From Aporrectodea caliginosa (lineage: Eukaryota; Annelida; Clitellata; Crassiclitellata; Lumbricidae): a stretch of 64,000 nt of DNA. The position numbers were made by a program, and so were the translations under genes. Below the pieces are notes generated by a model. It did no database searches and was not told the origin of the DNA. It saw nothing but the letters and a program-made list of their open reading frames with translations. Of the stretch, positions 29,900 to 40,461 are shown piece by piece. The DNA is taken from NCBI GenBank assembly GCA_020284085.1, contig JACEVL010000105.1:287001-351000 (forward strand). The letters run 5' to 3'. Within the stretch, counting starts at the first letter, position 1. Each line of letters begins with the position of its first letter.

Positions 29900-30298
29900 C
29901 AGATGAATTATTCTGTTGTTAAAAACACTGTATATTAGTAGATTTTAAAGCTCCGTTTGGCACTTTTTCGTGATGTCGTCCGGAAGCTATAAGTTCTAGT
30001 TTTCATCGAATTGTACATTATTACTGAATTGTCGTCATAAGACGACGCTAAACTTTCATAATAATAATAATTTAAGAACTGTGCCAAACTATTTTTTATC
30101 GAATGCAACGGCCTATGTTGTCATAAGCTGTCGTTAAACTTTGGATCCATCCAATACTAATGTTCCACCACTCATACACTGGCACTTACTTTCAATACGG
30201 ATAACTTTTCCAAACAAAATTGTTGTATAATTATGTCCAAAATAATTTCTGTTGACGTCAACGCATTTGATGCCATAGGATGTCGCTTAACCCTCGGG
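29900..30298 (+). repeat. Core-bearing repeats flanking the palindrome
   Basis: Fourth-context repeat at 29910-30060 (GTCGTCATAAGACGACGCTA), an 88-bp-related core at 30095-30160 and another at 30240-30295 (TCTGTTGACGTCAACGCATT). The palindromic element inserted just after the last core. Confidence 0.6.
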
Positions 30299-31009
30299 CT
30301 ATGCATTAGGGTGGATTGAAAAAAGCGAAAATTAGAATTCCGAAATTTAATAGCAACCAAAAGTTGCCTAATGGCATGGGGGTCAAAAAATGTCGAAAAC
30401 GTTTTTAAAATTTTAATGTCTTGAGCCTCCCCAAGAGGGCCAAAGTTACGAAAAATAGCGTTTTTTCGAGAAAATCGCAGGTTTTCTTTTAAAATATTTT
30501 AATTGAAAACTAATTAACTGTAATTCAATATACCGTTGGATAGAGCTCTTAAAACTGAATAAAATGATGTATTAATTGCCACAATATTCCCATATTTATA
30601 GAAGTTATTCACTTTTTACCATTTACCATGTTTCGCGACATGTCGCTAAGTGTGAAAACGGTTAAACACTAATAACTTTTTACCCTTCGAGATATATCAA
30701 CCTATAGTATGTCATTCGATTCAGCCCTGGACCGCCGTTCCAACGGTACATTGTGATGCGGGATTGTTTAACAGGACTCATTTGTTATAAATTTTTTACA
30801 GTTTTAGTATAGTTTTGTTTGCAATCTTTCACTGATTCTGTTGTCATTTGAGCTGTATGAACACTTTGTCCGATGAATTGAGCGCTAGGAACATTCCATT
30901 TTGTTCATGAATAATTGCGAAATGTCGAAGCATAAAAGCTACAATGCTATAAAACATAGTTTTCGATGTTCGAACACAGACAGGAAGTACGGCAGACTGT
31001 TCTACCCAC

Positions 31010-31640
31010 GTTTGAGGAAATGTATCTCTGTTCAACTGATCCACTACCTTGATCTTCACTCTCTAATGCCTTCTCTTCAGCCTGGATTTAGGAAATTCCA
31101 CTTGACGGAATCTTTTATGGTGAGTCTCCTAGCAGATATAATATTTCATGATGTGGACCATAGCCACATCATTCTACTCTCCCTCTATGACATCAATTCC
31201 GCTTTTGACACTGTTGATCATACCATCCTCTTAGACCTGCTGTCTAGGTCGTTTGGGATTGTTAACTCTGCTAGTATGTTTTTAGTTATGCTCTTCTTTG
31301 GTTCCATTCATGCCTTACCTTCATGGCCCTGCCGTCACAGCTGCTGCTCTGGTTGAACGTTTTCTAGAGGATTAAGCTGTTCTTGATTGATGGTTGTCCG
31401 TTAACCTTTCTTTCTAAACCAAGACAAGACCCAGTATACATTTGGCTCGGTAGCCATACCCAGCTTGCCAGGATTGACTCCGAGTTCCTTCGCCTTACGT
31501 TTCCAAATGTGCACTTTTCTTCATCTTTGCGTAATCTTTGATTCATTATGGATCCTGTCCTCTCTCTGTCTAGTCATATCAATGCTGTCTCCCGCTCATG
31601 TTTCTACTTAAGCGCCACTTAAAATCAGAGGCGCTCTCGA
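31010..31640 (+). pseudogene. LINE-U reverse-transcriptase pieces, left half
   Basis: Plus-strand frames give VQLIHYLDLHSLMPSLQPGF, then YDINSAFDTVDHTILLDLL, both standard motifs of L2/CR1-type reverse transcriptases. After 31330 further pieces in changing frames resemble the region after the catalytic box (WLSVNLSF, later SSHINAVSRSC-like). The catalytic YADD segment itself is missing on this side. Stops and frameshifts are frequent, so it is dead. It begins inside the left arm, so part is duplicated in the right arm. Confidence 0.8.
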
Positions 31641-31878
31641 CCCAGGAAGTATTTCACCTACAAAAAGAGAGGTTTCATGTGCTTGAGGAACTGGTCAGAG
31701 GAAAGAGAAAGGAAGTCAGTCCTAAAGGACTGAGGTAGTCGGTTTCAGCTGGAGGACCAATAAAAGCGAAATTTCTAGACATATAGACCTATGGCTCACA
31801 TAGAGGTACGCATTCCAGGGACAGCCAAATGGCTACAGGACGAAGACCGAAGGGAGCAAAGGCTATGGAAAGAATAAA

Positions 31879-32300
31879 CTAAAGTACACTAGACCTTGAG
31901 ATAATGATAGCGAGAGAACAGGATCGAGAATGAATTAAAGAACCCGTGTCATTAGCATGTTGGTGGAAAAGGGCACCGAGTGGACCAAGAACCCTAGCTA
32001 GATCCGAGTATACAAGATGAACAGAATGGGAACGAGGACAAGGCCCTGAGGTAAGCCAGAAGACCAATGGACACAGGAAGAGCGGGTATACGAGCGAAAA
32101 CTACAGAAACAGAGCGATCCCATAGGAATGAATGGAATCAAAGAATAGCAGAGTCAAAAATCCCAAACGACCTAGACAGCAGGTCTAAGAGGATGGTGTG
32201 ATCAACAGTGTCAAAAGCGGTACTGATGTCATAGAGGAAGAGTAGAGTGACATGGCCACAGTCAACATCATGAAATATATCTGCATAAAAGATTCCGTCG
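31879..32300 (-). pseudogene. LINE-U reverse-transcriptase pieces, right half
   Basis: The minus strand carries the mirror of the left arm (LQPGF, TAFDTVDHTILLDLL-like) and then the next RT segment, absent on the left: PQGLVLVPILFILY and, after decay, HANDTGS where YADDTQL-like residues are expected. The right arm has lost about 20 bp relative to the left near 32280. Together the halves contain complementary parts of one LINE. Confidence 0.75.
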
Positions 32301-33256
32301 TGTGGATTTCCTAAATCCAGGCTGAAGAGAAGGCATTAGAGAGTGAAGATCAAGGTAGTGGACCAGTTGAACAGAGATACATTTCCTCAAACGTGGGTAG
32401 AACAGTCTGCCGTACTTCCTGTCTGTGTTCGAACATCGAAAACTATGTTTTATAGCATTGTAGCTTTTATGCTTCGACATTTCGCAATTATTCATGAACA
32501 AAATGGAATGTTCCTAGCGCTCAATTCATCGGACAAAGTGTTCATACAGCTCAAATGACAACAGAATCAGTGAAAGATTGCAAACAAAACTATACTAAAA
32601 CTGTAAAAAATTTATAACAAATGAGTCCTGTTAAACAATCCCGCATCACAATGTACCGTTGGAACGGCGGTCCAGGGCTGAATCGAATGACATACTATAG
32701 GTTGATATATCTCGAAGGGTAAAAAGTTATTAGTGTTTAACCGTTTTCACACTTAGCGACATGTCGCGAAACATGGTAAATGGTAAAAAGTGAATAACTT
32801 CTATAAATATGGGAATATTGTGGAAATTAATACATCATTTTATTCAGTTTTAAGAGCTCTATACAACGGTATATTGAATTACAGTTAATTAGTTTTCAAT
32901 TAAAATATTTTAAAAGAAAACCTGCGATTTTCTCGAAAAAACGCTATTTTTCGTAACTTTGGCCCTCTTGGGGAGGCTCAAGACATTAAAATTTTTAAAA
33001 ACTGTTTCGACATTTTTTGACCCCCAAGCCATTAGGCAACTTTTGGTTGCTATTAAATTTCGAAATTCTAATTTTCGCTTTTTTCAATCCACCCTACTAT
33101 GCATACCATTTTTTTCATATGGAATATAATTTTTACGTTTTAGGTAGCTGTAGGAGATTCATTTGGGCACATTTGAAGGTAAACATCATGGTGGTATCTC
33201 ACGCCATTCAAAAGTTATACCCGATATACCCGAGGTACCAGAGGTTATACCCGATA

Positions 33257-33745
33257 TGTTGGTAAACAATTAATCATACAGTGCTCGACTTATAAACACC
33301 TGTTACAAGCATTCTTCCGGTTCTATAAATTCTGCAACTTCGTTCAAACGCTAGGTGTTTTACATCCTCACACACTGGTAGAAAAGGTCGATGTAAACGG
33401 TCCTTGGTGGCCACAACATCATGTTAATCAACGGAAAAACTGCCTACAATAAAATTATGTTTCTGTCAGTCCGTCGTCAAACTACGTAAACATGGAAAAG
33501 ACTCTCGGCCATTGACATATCCTCAAGTCGTGCAAGTATGAAGCCGCGATAAAGGAGGGCGACGCTGCTCTTATGGCGCAGTGTCGTTAAACAGGAACTA
33601 AAGCTATTTAATTAGACTATAAGTTAAAGGTCGATGTAATTTTCCTTCTCGGCCACAAGCTGTCGCTTAACATTTAATAATAATTATAGTTTCACGTTAG
33701 ACACCTGTAACAGCCTCCATCGGAAGCTTATATCTTATTATAATA
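33257..33745 (+). repeat. Modular repeat unit: tail, M1-M4, tail
   Basis: Tail at 33290, M1 at 33386 (AAGGTCGATGTAAACGGTCC), M2-like at 33465, M3 at 33556, M4 at 33630 and tail at 33690. The first 100 bp closely match 11898-11990. Confidence 0.7.
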
Positions 33746-33930
33746 GAGCTGTAATATGCCAAAAACTAATCTTTGTCGGCGGCAACGGCCTATGTTGTCA
33801 TAAGCTGCCGTTAAACTGTGGATCCATCCAATAAAGAAATGTCGAGCTGTAGTATGCCAAAAATAATCTTTGTCGGCGGAAACGGCCTATGTTGTCATAA
33901 GCTGCCGTTAAACTGTGGATCCAATCCAAT
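33746..33930 (+). repeat. Second tandem pair of 88-bp repeats
   Basis: Copies at 33746-33832 and 33844-33930, again head to tail with about 11 bp between them, as at 13711-13892. The linker here is AAGAAATGTC, not ATGTCAGTGG, so this pair arose independently or in another flank. Confidence 0.85.
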
Positions 33931-34124
33931 GCGTTAAATCGATACACCTTAAAAATCCTCATACTGATTGGGTAAGGTCGACGTTAACGCTCCTTGGCGG
34001 CCACAAAATGGTTATAAACAACGAAACACTGCCTACCATTGGCCATTGGATTATGGCGCTTAATAAATGCGTAATATTAATATTGGTAGTAGTAATTATA
34101 ATAATGAATAACAATAATGATAAT
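33931..34124 (+). repeat. M4 tail and M1 core
   Basis: CGTTAAATCG, then GGTAAGGTCGACGTTAACGC and GGCGGCCACAAAATGGTTAT, followed by GCGCTTAATAAATGCGTAAT that leads into repeat R. Confidence 0.6.
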
Positions 34125-34380
34125 AGGATGAAGTTTGAATGTAGAGCGAGTTACGCTTGAGTTGATTCTTGAGTGGTATTTGGAAGTGGATTTAGAAGAG
34201 GTCCCGAATAGTTTTGAAGTGCATCTGGAATATTTAGACTTGCTTGCCTGCTTACTGTTTAACGACCATTAGCGTCGCTTGGGACTGGCACTGTCAGAAA
34301 GCAAACAGTGGCGGAGTTGAATATTTAGACTGGATCCAGGAATGGCTTTGGAATACGAAAATCTATAACATAAAGCTAGG
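34125..34380 (-). repeat. Repeat R copy with M2/M3 insertion
   Basis: TAGGATGAAGTTTGAATGTA, GAGTTGATTCTTGAGTGGTA and GAATATTTAGACT; the last is repeated at 34229 and 34319 around an M2/M3 piece (ACGACCATTAGCGTCGCTTG). The repeated GAATATTTAGACT suggests a target duplication around the inserted module. Confidence 0.65.
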
Positions 34381-34415
34381 TTAGTATGTTAGTGCAGTTC
34401 CAAGTCCCGATGCGA

Positions 34416-34693
34416 AAAAGAGGGAGAGGGAGAGGGAGAGGGAGAGGGAGAGAGAGGAGAGGAGAGAGGGAGAGGGGGAGAGGGAGAGGAGAGGAGAGGG
34501 AGAGGGAGAGGGAGAGGGAGAGGAGAGGGAGAGGAGAGGGAGAGGAGAGGGAGAGGGAGAGGGAGAGGGAGAGGGAGAGGGAGGGAGAGGGAGAGGAGAG
34601 GGAGAGGGAGAGGGAGAGGGAGAGGGAGAGGGAGAGGGAGAGGGAGAGGGAGAGGGAGAGGGAGAGGGAGAGGGAGAGGGAGAGGGAGAGGGA
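34416..34693. repeat. GGGAGA purine microsatellite
   Basis: About 280 bp of (GGGAGA)n with GGAGA variants; the last 100 bp are pure. Purine on one strand only, so triplex or G-rich structure is possible. It gives poly-Arg/Glu and poly-Ser/Pro frames that are artefacts. Confidence 0.95.
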
Positions 34694-34734
34694 TTTAGAG
34701 AGGAAGAGAATGGATGACGGAGGATTGGTTGCAT

Positions 34735-35010
34735 TCGGATATTATTGGATGGATTAGGGTAGGTAGGGTCGGCTAGACTAGGCTAAGATTGGATGGGTCA
34801 TTGTAGGATTGGATCAATTAAGGTAGGATTGCGTGGATTAGTGTATGATTGGATGGGTTATAGTTGTATTGAATGTATTTGTGTGAGTTTTGATGGATAG
34901 TGGTTGGATTGTTAGATTAAAGTAGGATTAGATGAATATAAAGTGGTTTGTATTGATTAGGGTAGGAATGGATAGATAGGATGGACTAGAGTAGAATTCG
35001 ATGGATTTTG
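34735..35010 (+). repeat. GGATTAGGGTAGGAT minisatellite, second array
   Basis: Degenerate units GTAGGATTGGATGGATTA, close to 15915-16050 and likewise adjoining repeat R. Confidence 0.65.
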
Positions 35011-35363
35011 TAGGAATCTTGAATGGGCTGCAATTCAATTCCGAACGGTTATTGACGGAAGATCTTAAAGAGGCGGAATTTGTAATTGAAATATTATTAG
35101 TCAATTAGTAACTACGATTAATGCACAAGGTATCGAGCCGTAATCAGAGGAATATTGAGAAGGTCAGATGTAGCCTATGTATCAGGATACATTCTCTGCG
35201 CTAGTCTATAATACGATGTTAAATGTCATTGACAGCTAGACTAAATACATCAGGCAGCAAAACAATGCACGGTAGACTAGAAGAAAAGTTGCCAGACACG
35301 ATTTCTGATGAAGAGCTGTTGGTGTAATCGTGCAGATATCCAGAAGAACTGGTCATTAAGTGG

Positions 35364-35579
35364 ATGACGGGGCACCCTTTCATATCTGATCAAACAAAAC
35401 GGGGATCCGTAGCCACATCGAACCCGGCGCCAGACACCTGGAGACGCAACACTCATCCACGTACAACCCGGCCGCTCGTTTACTCCCGCTTTCACGCGAT
35501 GCGTTACCTTGGGGTTGCGAGCGGCAACTGTTTCAATGACGACTTTCGGTTGCCGGGTAACAAGATGGCGTATGTCTAG
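35364..35579 (+). CDS. Unidentified GC-rich reading frame
   Basis: 71 codons from ATG (MTGHPFISDQTKRGSVATSN) to TAG, in a 300-bp patch clearly richer in G+C and CpG than its surroundings. The opposite strand is also open for 112 codons (35277-35615). I recognise no domain on either strand. Arguments for coding are base composition and isolation from known repeats; arguments against are short length and no splice context I trust. It could be a decayed exon or a fragment of an unrecognised element. Confidence 0.2.
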   Translation: MTGHPFISDQTKRGSVATSNPAPDTWRRNTHPRTTRPLVYSRFHAMRYLGVASGNCFNDDFRLPGNKMAYV

Positions 35580-35919
35580 CTCACTATGTGCAACACTTAC
35601 TACTTTGTAGAGCACGTTACTGCGTTACATTCCATGTTTGTTAAAGGAGCGCCATATAAATTGAGATTGATTGACTAATTGATTGTTCATTTATATGGTG
35701 CACCTTTAGTACTTTACATGGAAGATTAGATTAATTGAATCTTCTATTTTATAATTAATTTTATTATTAATTAGTAAGTGGCATTGGGGAACTTCGCATC
35801 TGCACGATGTATGTATTGGACAGTGTAATTACTGGGTCGGATTATACATCATGATGCTTCGCTGTGTGTGGAACAGGGTTGAGATAAGAAATAGAAGATC
35901 AGTCCTCTAAGCTATAGCC

Positions 35920-36095
35920 CGAGAGGCAGCCATGGGTATGAAGAGTTAGCGATTTCATTTCTCTTAGCCTCGACATATGAGGCGGTTGGCCAGTCTGCTC
36001 CCTCGCCGCCTTATCTTCTCACAGACGGTGTACGGTCAGTGTACTCGTAATAGCTGAGTTGGGAAGGGGCGCAGGAGAAGCAGAAATCCCGTAAC
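35920..36095 (-). repeat. SINE-F copy, minus strand, truncated
   Basis: GCCTCGACATATGAGGCGGT, TGGCCAGTCTGCTCCCTCGC and GTGTACGGTCAGTGTACTCG on the plus strand; head lost at the TA microsatellite. Confidence 0.65.
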
Positions 36096-36112
36096 AAAAT
36101 AATGCCCTGGTG

Positions 36113-36115
<3 letters not shown>

Positions 36116-36150
<35 letters not shown>
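36116..36150. repeat. TA dinucleotide repeat
   Basis: About 35 bp of (TA)n. Confidence 0.95.
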
Positions 36151-36151
<1 letters not shown>

Positions 36152-37082
36152 CATACAATATTAGACTTTGACAGCCAAAAGATGTCGCTGAAACACGACA
36201 ATACAGCGTCGTTTTAGACACCTTTAATTTTAATCTTCCGATGCTGCAAATTCGGCAAATACGTTTTATCGCTAGTCTTTTCTATTCTGCTTATTTTTCG
36301 TTTCACTCGTAGTGTAAGGTGAAATATGACAGCCCCTGGCGGCTCAAAGAGGTAAATAAACAACGGAATAACAACATACCATCGGTTGGAGCCAATCGGA
36401 AGCCTTTATTATAAAGTCGGAAGGCGTTGGTTTATTTTATTCAATTCAATTCAATTTCATTGTTCCCAACATAGCCTACATGCAAAATAACGACATAATA
36501 GCCTAACGGCGAGTATATCATGACAAATGGTTCACATATACATGCAGTGAAAAAGAAATTGTGAGAAATTTATATATTTCCTATAAAAAAACTGCCTACC
36601 TCCGGCTATTTGATGTAAACTTGTAAGTCATCAAGTATGAATAAGTCTCGACAATTAATGTAAATTGAGGTGATTTGAAAGCAACAGGCACCATTTGCTA
36701 GATAGATCGTTGAACACGAAGTCGTATTGAATTATTCCAAATAAACTGTGAGAGTTGCTCAGAATAATTACACGCCGTTTTAAAGAGTGATGTCATGCCA
36801 CACTTCTGTTGCAAACAACCTAATTACTCCAGGCTTGGGACTGGCACTACTACCACAGGAGAAAGAAGGAGGGCGACGTTAATCATCTTTGCTATGAAGC
36901 AGTGTCGTTAAACAGCTACTAACCAATCAATCGCCAATTGTATTAAAATGCAATATGAGCTGTATTGTGACGTACGAAATGTGAGAACTGTTCAAAGTAA
37001 TTTCTGTGGACGTCAACATCCTTTGTTGTCATAGGATGTCGTTAAACTCTCGAACCACCGATAGTTAGAGGTCACTCAAGCG
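36151..37082 (+). repeat. Modular fragments, no gene
   Basis: M4 tail at 36175-36260, M1-like core at 36315, M2/M3 module at 36830-36915 and an 88-bp-related core at 36957-37050 (TGGACGTCAACATCC). 36420-36780 contains an ATTCAATTCAATTTCATTG simple stretch and otherwise nothing recognised. Confidence 0.55.
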
Positions 37083-37172
37083 ATTGGATTTGGATCCTCA
37101 GTTTAACGGCAGCTTATGACAACATAGGCCGTCGCCGCCGACAAAGATTATTTTTTTGGCATATTACAGCTC
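37083..37172 (-). repeat. 88-bp repeat copy
   Basis: Minus-strand copy, near-identical to 10253-10340. Confidence 0.8.
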
Positions 37173-37394
37173 TGGTCCGAAGGCAATGGGTTATCAAACA
37201 GATTCAAGCGATCTGACGCTTTGGCTTTATTTATACCGTTGGAAGAATGTGTGATAAAGGTGTCTAAGGGGGGCAACGTATTATCTGTTGCTTAGAGGCA
37301 CTTTGGGACTGGCGCACGATGGATAATCAAAATATATTTGTCCATTGACTAACCGCCAATGTATAATGACCAAGCATCAATCGATGGCGCTGAA

Positions 37395-37525
37395 TGACGG
37401 TATTTATTAAGCGCCACTATTATAGCTGAGCAATAATGAGTGAAGGACTAGCTCATGGTCCCTAGTTACCGCCTCAGGAGTGGAGGTTCGAATCCGTAGT
37501 TTTCACGTAAAAAGGAGAGCGCTCT
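37395..37525 (-). repeat. SINE-E copy, minus strand
   Basis: Plus strand reads TATTTATTAAGCGCCACTAT, GAGTGAAGGACTAGCTCATG, then GGAGGTTCGAATCCGTAG (B-box complement) and GAGAGCGCTCTAACCAATTG. Confidence 0.65.
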
Positions 37526-39050
37526 AACCAATTGGTTTCGATGGATGGATCCAGAGTTGAACGACAGCTTATAACAAGAAGGACCGATGCCCTCGACAGA
37601 ATGAGGTCGACCCCCGCAACCGAATTTATTAAGGCGCTGTATAAGTCTGGTAAGGTAGGGTTGACGTCAACGGCACTGACAGTAAAATGTCGCTGAACAA
37701 TGGATGATGCTTTGGTCTCGTTAAACACCTTTTAAACATTCTTAACCGATGCTATAAAGAAAGCGACATCGATTTAATTAATAAAATAATGAGAGATGGC
37801 GTTAAACTGTGGATCCAATCCAATTAATAATATTTTCTGAAATTAATCTATTAATACTCGTATTCTGGTTGTGCCCGTACCAAGCATAGGGAAAGAAGGA
37901 GGGCGACCCTTATCAGCTACGTTGTGAAACAATGTCTTTAAAAGTAACTAACTAACCAACTATCGCTACATTAAGCGCCATAATGAACCAAAATAATTTT
38001 TATCGACGTCAACGGCCTTTGTTGCCATAAGATGTCGCTAAACTTTCGATTGATCATCCAACCGCTAGTCTTTACTTTTTCTAAATGCTTATGAGGTTAA
38101 ATTGACTTGAAAGGCTCTGATAGCAAAACGTAGCATGCAGTTAGACACCGTTTACTTAGAATCGCTTTCTCGCAGTTAATCCAACCGAGTCTGCCTGTCA
38201 TCTGATCACCTTACCTGCCTATTAATTTTGTTTTGACTGAGCACCTGTTAATAGGCTCATAGTCCCTAAACAGTTACCGCCTCAGAGGTGGAGGCTCGAA
38301 CGCGTACTCTCCGCATAAACAGGTCAGCGCTCTAACCAATCGGTTACCGTGTTCCACATTTTATATAATACTATGCAGCATTTCACACCTTCTCAAGTAA
38401 ATATTTCTAAGACAGATAGAACCTATTTAATTGCGTAGTAGTAGCTACAGTTTAATGACACTGTGATAACAAAGATCATTAGCGTCGCCATCCTTCGGAC
38501 TGGTACCACCCTATTGTGTTCCATTCTTTCCATTGTGTAGAGATATTTTGTGGCCGCCAAGGACCGTTGACGTCGACCTTATCCTAGAGAAAGCTAGAGT
38601 GTCAGTAATAATCATTTCGATTTAACGGATTTTTTATTTCACCACAGTTTAACGTCGTCTTATGACATCAAGGGCCGTTGACGACTTTATTATTTAACGG
38701 ATATAATATTATATAAATATTATGATGTCGTTGGTGTACGTGTTAAAGGTGTCTAAGATGAGAACTGTTCTATCGATTGTTTATCCCGCGGATGTATTAT
38801 GCCATAAACACTATGAGCCAGAATTTGACAAAAATGCTTTAATGAATAGGAAGACAATGCAAGGAACTTGCGCAACTGACTTATAAGACGAATTAATTCC
38901 TTTGTAGTGAGGTGGCTTAGTGAAGTTAGTGAAGTCATCGTTACCTGGCAGATAAAAGCACCAAATTTGGAATGATGATCCGTTAGGGTCTACTAATTAA
39001 TTAATGATAGAATAGGATTCCACTGAGAGGCAGTTGGGTGTCACTTCTGA
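37526..39050. repeat. Modular tract with SINE-E head
   Basis: Core at 37550-37600 (minus), M4 with tail at 37650-37760, M2/M3 at 37880-37960, 88-bp-type core at 37990-38050, SINE-E head at 38256-38350 (minus), M3 core at 38450-38510, M1/M4 core at 38545-38580, fourth-context core at 38645-38690, tail at 38735-38760. No gene. Confidence 0.55.
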
Positions 39051-39129
39051 AAATTGACCCCACAACAGAGAAATCCGCTTTGGAAACTGACTTTCAGTTA
39101 TTCCACTGGAAGTGGTTCACAAAAAAGCG

Positions 39130-39540
39130 ATGGGGTGGAGGAGAAGAAGGTGGATGAAGAAAGTGAGATCGACGAGGAGGAGCACGGGCGGAGGAGAAAG
39201 AGGAGTCGGCGCAAAGTGAGAAGGAAGAGGATGAAGACAATGTAACAGAGATGGAAGATGAGGAGGAAGAAAAGGAGGAAGAGGAGAAGGAGGAGGGGCG
39301 GAGGAAGGAGGTGAAGAAAAAGAGGATGGTAAAAGGAGTTGAGGGGCGGAAAAAAGGAGGAGAAAATGGAAAAGGAAGAGGAGGAAAATGAGAAGGAGAA
39401 GGAAAAGGAAAAGGAAGAGTTGGGTGAGAAATGGGAGGATCAATAGAAAAAGAAAGCGAGAGAGAAGAGCGAGGAACAGAAAGAGGAAGAGCAGGTTGAA
39501 GAGGAAGAAAAGGAGAAAGAGAAAAGGGTGATGAAAAGGA
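39130..39540. repeat. Purine-rich (GA) tract
   Basis: About 400 bp of AGGAGGAAGAAAAGG-type sequence on the plus strand. It encodes Glu/Lys-rich frames that lack any motif; low-complexity DNA is the simpler reading. Confidence 0.85.
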
Positions 39541-39719
39541 ATTTATTATAACATTATAACAAACTATAACAGCTTCTTAGTAAGGGTAAAGAATGCGACG
39601 AAGAATTCAACGAACCCATAAAACTTCAAAAAACTAAAACCCGCTGATAACAGCAACAGACTGAACGCATCCCTCAACTCTCCCTCCCACCGCCATCCTC
39701 ATTCCACCAGGGACCCTGG

Positions 39720-40215
39720 GAACTGGCCGAGATTCCAGGTCCTGGAGAGAACTGGGTTTACTGTCGTCGTAATAATACCGCGGTAATGGGAAATAATACG
39801 GCGATAAAACCACGGTAGTGGCGACTATTATAGTTCTAGACTTTATAAAGCCTATAAACTATATAGTATACAGGAACTTACTTCCATAGTTATGCCAACA
39901 CACACGCACTGGTTTTTGATATGATATGATTATTGTACTAACGATACAATGAACATTGTATAGTACTTGAACACTTTACAGCTAAGTCAGATCTCCAACC
40001 ACTGTTAGAGAACACAACAACGCCCCATTTTCTCCTCTCTCATTTCTATTTATACCCTTCAGGATGTGGGGGAAGGAAGGGAACATGGAGAGGTAACCAG
40101 AGCGATGGCGATCTGGTCGGCGGCGAGCGACTGCAGGAGGCAGGGATAGATAAACACCGTCGAGACTGCCTATCGCCATCGATTGATGCTTCGTCACTAT
40201 ATAGTGGCACTTTAT
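39720..40215 (+). repeat. Block B, copy 1
   Basis: Shares with 49490-51015 the order TAATACCGCGGTAATGG, CGGCGATAAAACCACGGTA, ACTATTATAGTTCTAGA, GCCAACACACACGCA, ACTTGAACACTTTACAGCTA, GATGGCGATCTGGTCGGCGG and AGATAAACACCGTCGAGACT. It lacks the 1-kb LINE-Q insertion of copy 2. Confidence 0.85.
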
Positions 40216-40221
40216 AAATAA

Positions 40222-40458
40222 TAATAATAATAATAATAATATCTTTTCTTTAATTTAGCGCCTGACAAACGCACTGCGCTGTACATTTACATGTTATGCA
40301 ATTGAAACAATCTTAACTAGTTAACTACTAACAGAACAGACAGCTTGTAATACAACGGCGCTAATAGCAGCCTACAAAGCAAATCCGCCCTAACGGGGCT
40401 CGAACTCGGTACCTCTCGCACTCTTCGCCAGATGTTATCCAACGCGCCACCGGACCCC
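40222..40458 (-). repeat. SINE-C copy, minus strand
   Basis: Plus strand: TAGCGCCTGACAAACGCACT, GCGCTGTACATTTACATGTT, GGCGCTAATAGCAGCCTACA, then the tRNA-like head reversed (GGGGCTCGAACTCGGTACCT, CCAACGCGCCACCGG). The 3' tail is (ATT)n. Confidence 0.85.
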
Positions 40459-40461
40459 CAA

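Larger units (their letters stand above)
28281..29900 (+). repeat. Block A, copy 2
   Basis: Colinear with 1-1690. Additions here: a LINE-P 3' end at 28419-28499 placed in the GTCTGTCTTTTT tract, and CTG/CCG-rich simple sequence at 28922-29038. SINE-D and SINE-G sit at matching offsets in both copies, so they predate the duplication. Confidence 0.75.
30307..33096. mobile_element. 2.8-kb palindromic hAT-like element with LINE cargo
   Basis: The ends TAGGGTGGATTGAAAAAAGC and its inverted copy are flanked by an exact 8-bp direct repeat CTATGCAT (30299-30306, 33097-33104). The arms run about 1 kb each (30307 to about 31310; about 32095 to 33096) with few mismatches in the outer 540 bp. The termini fit the hAT rule YARNG and 8-bp duplication. 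The inner arms and the 0.8-kb spacer hold LINE reverse-transcriptase pieces. I see no transposase domain. Class by termini only; P-type elements also make 8-bp duplications. Confidence 0.85.

Noticed and set aside
30844..32558. Two identical 71-codon frames facing each other
   Set aside because: They are mirror copies in the arms of the palindromic element; I see no domain, and identity is explained by the inverted repeat.
34381..34757. Arg/Glu-rich and Ser/Pro-rich frames
   Set aside because: Product of the GGGAGA microsatellite, not a protein-coding gene.
39054..39443. Glu/Lys-rich frame and its Leu/Pro antisense
   Set aside because: Low-complexity purine tract without motif or homologous copy.
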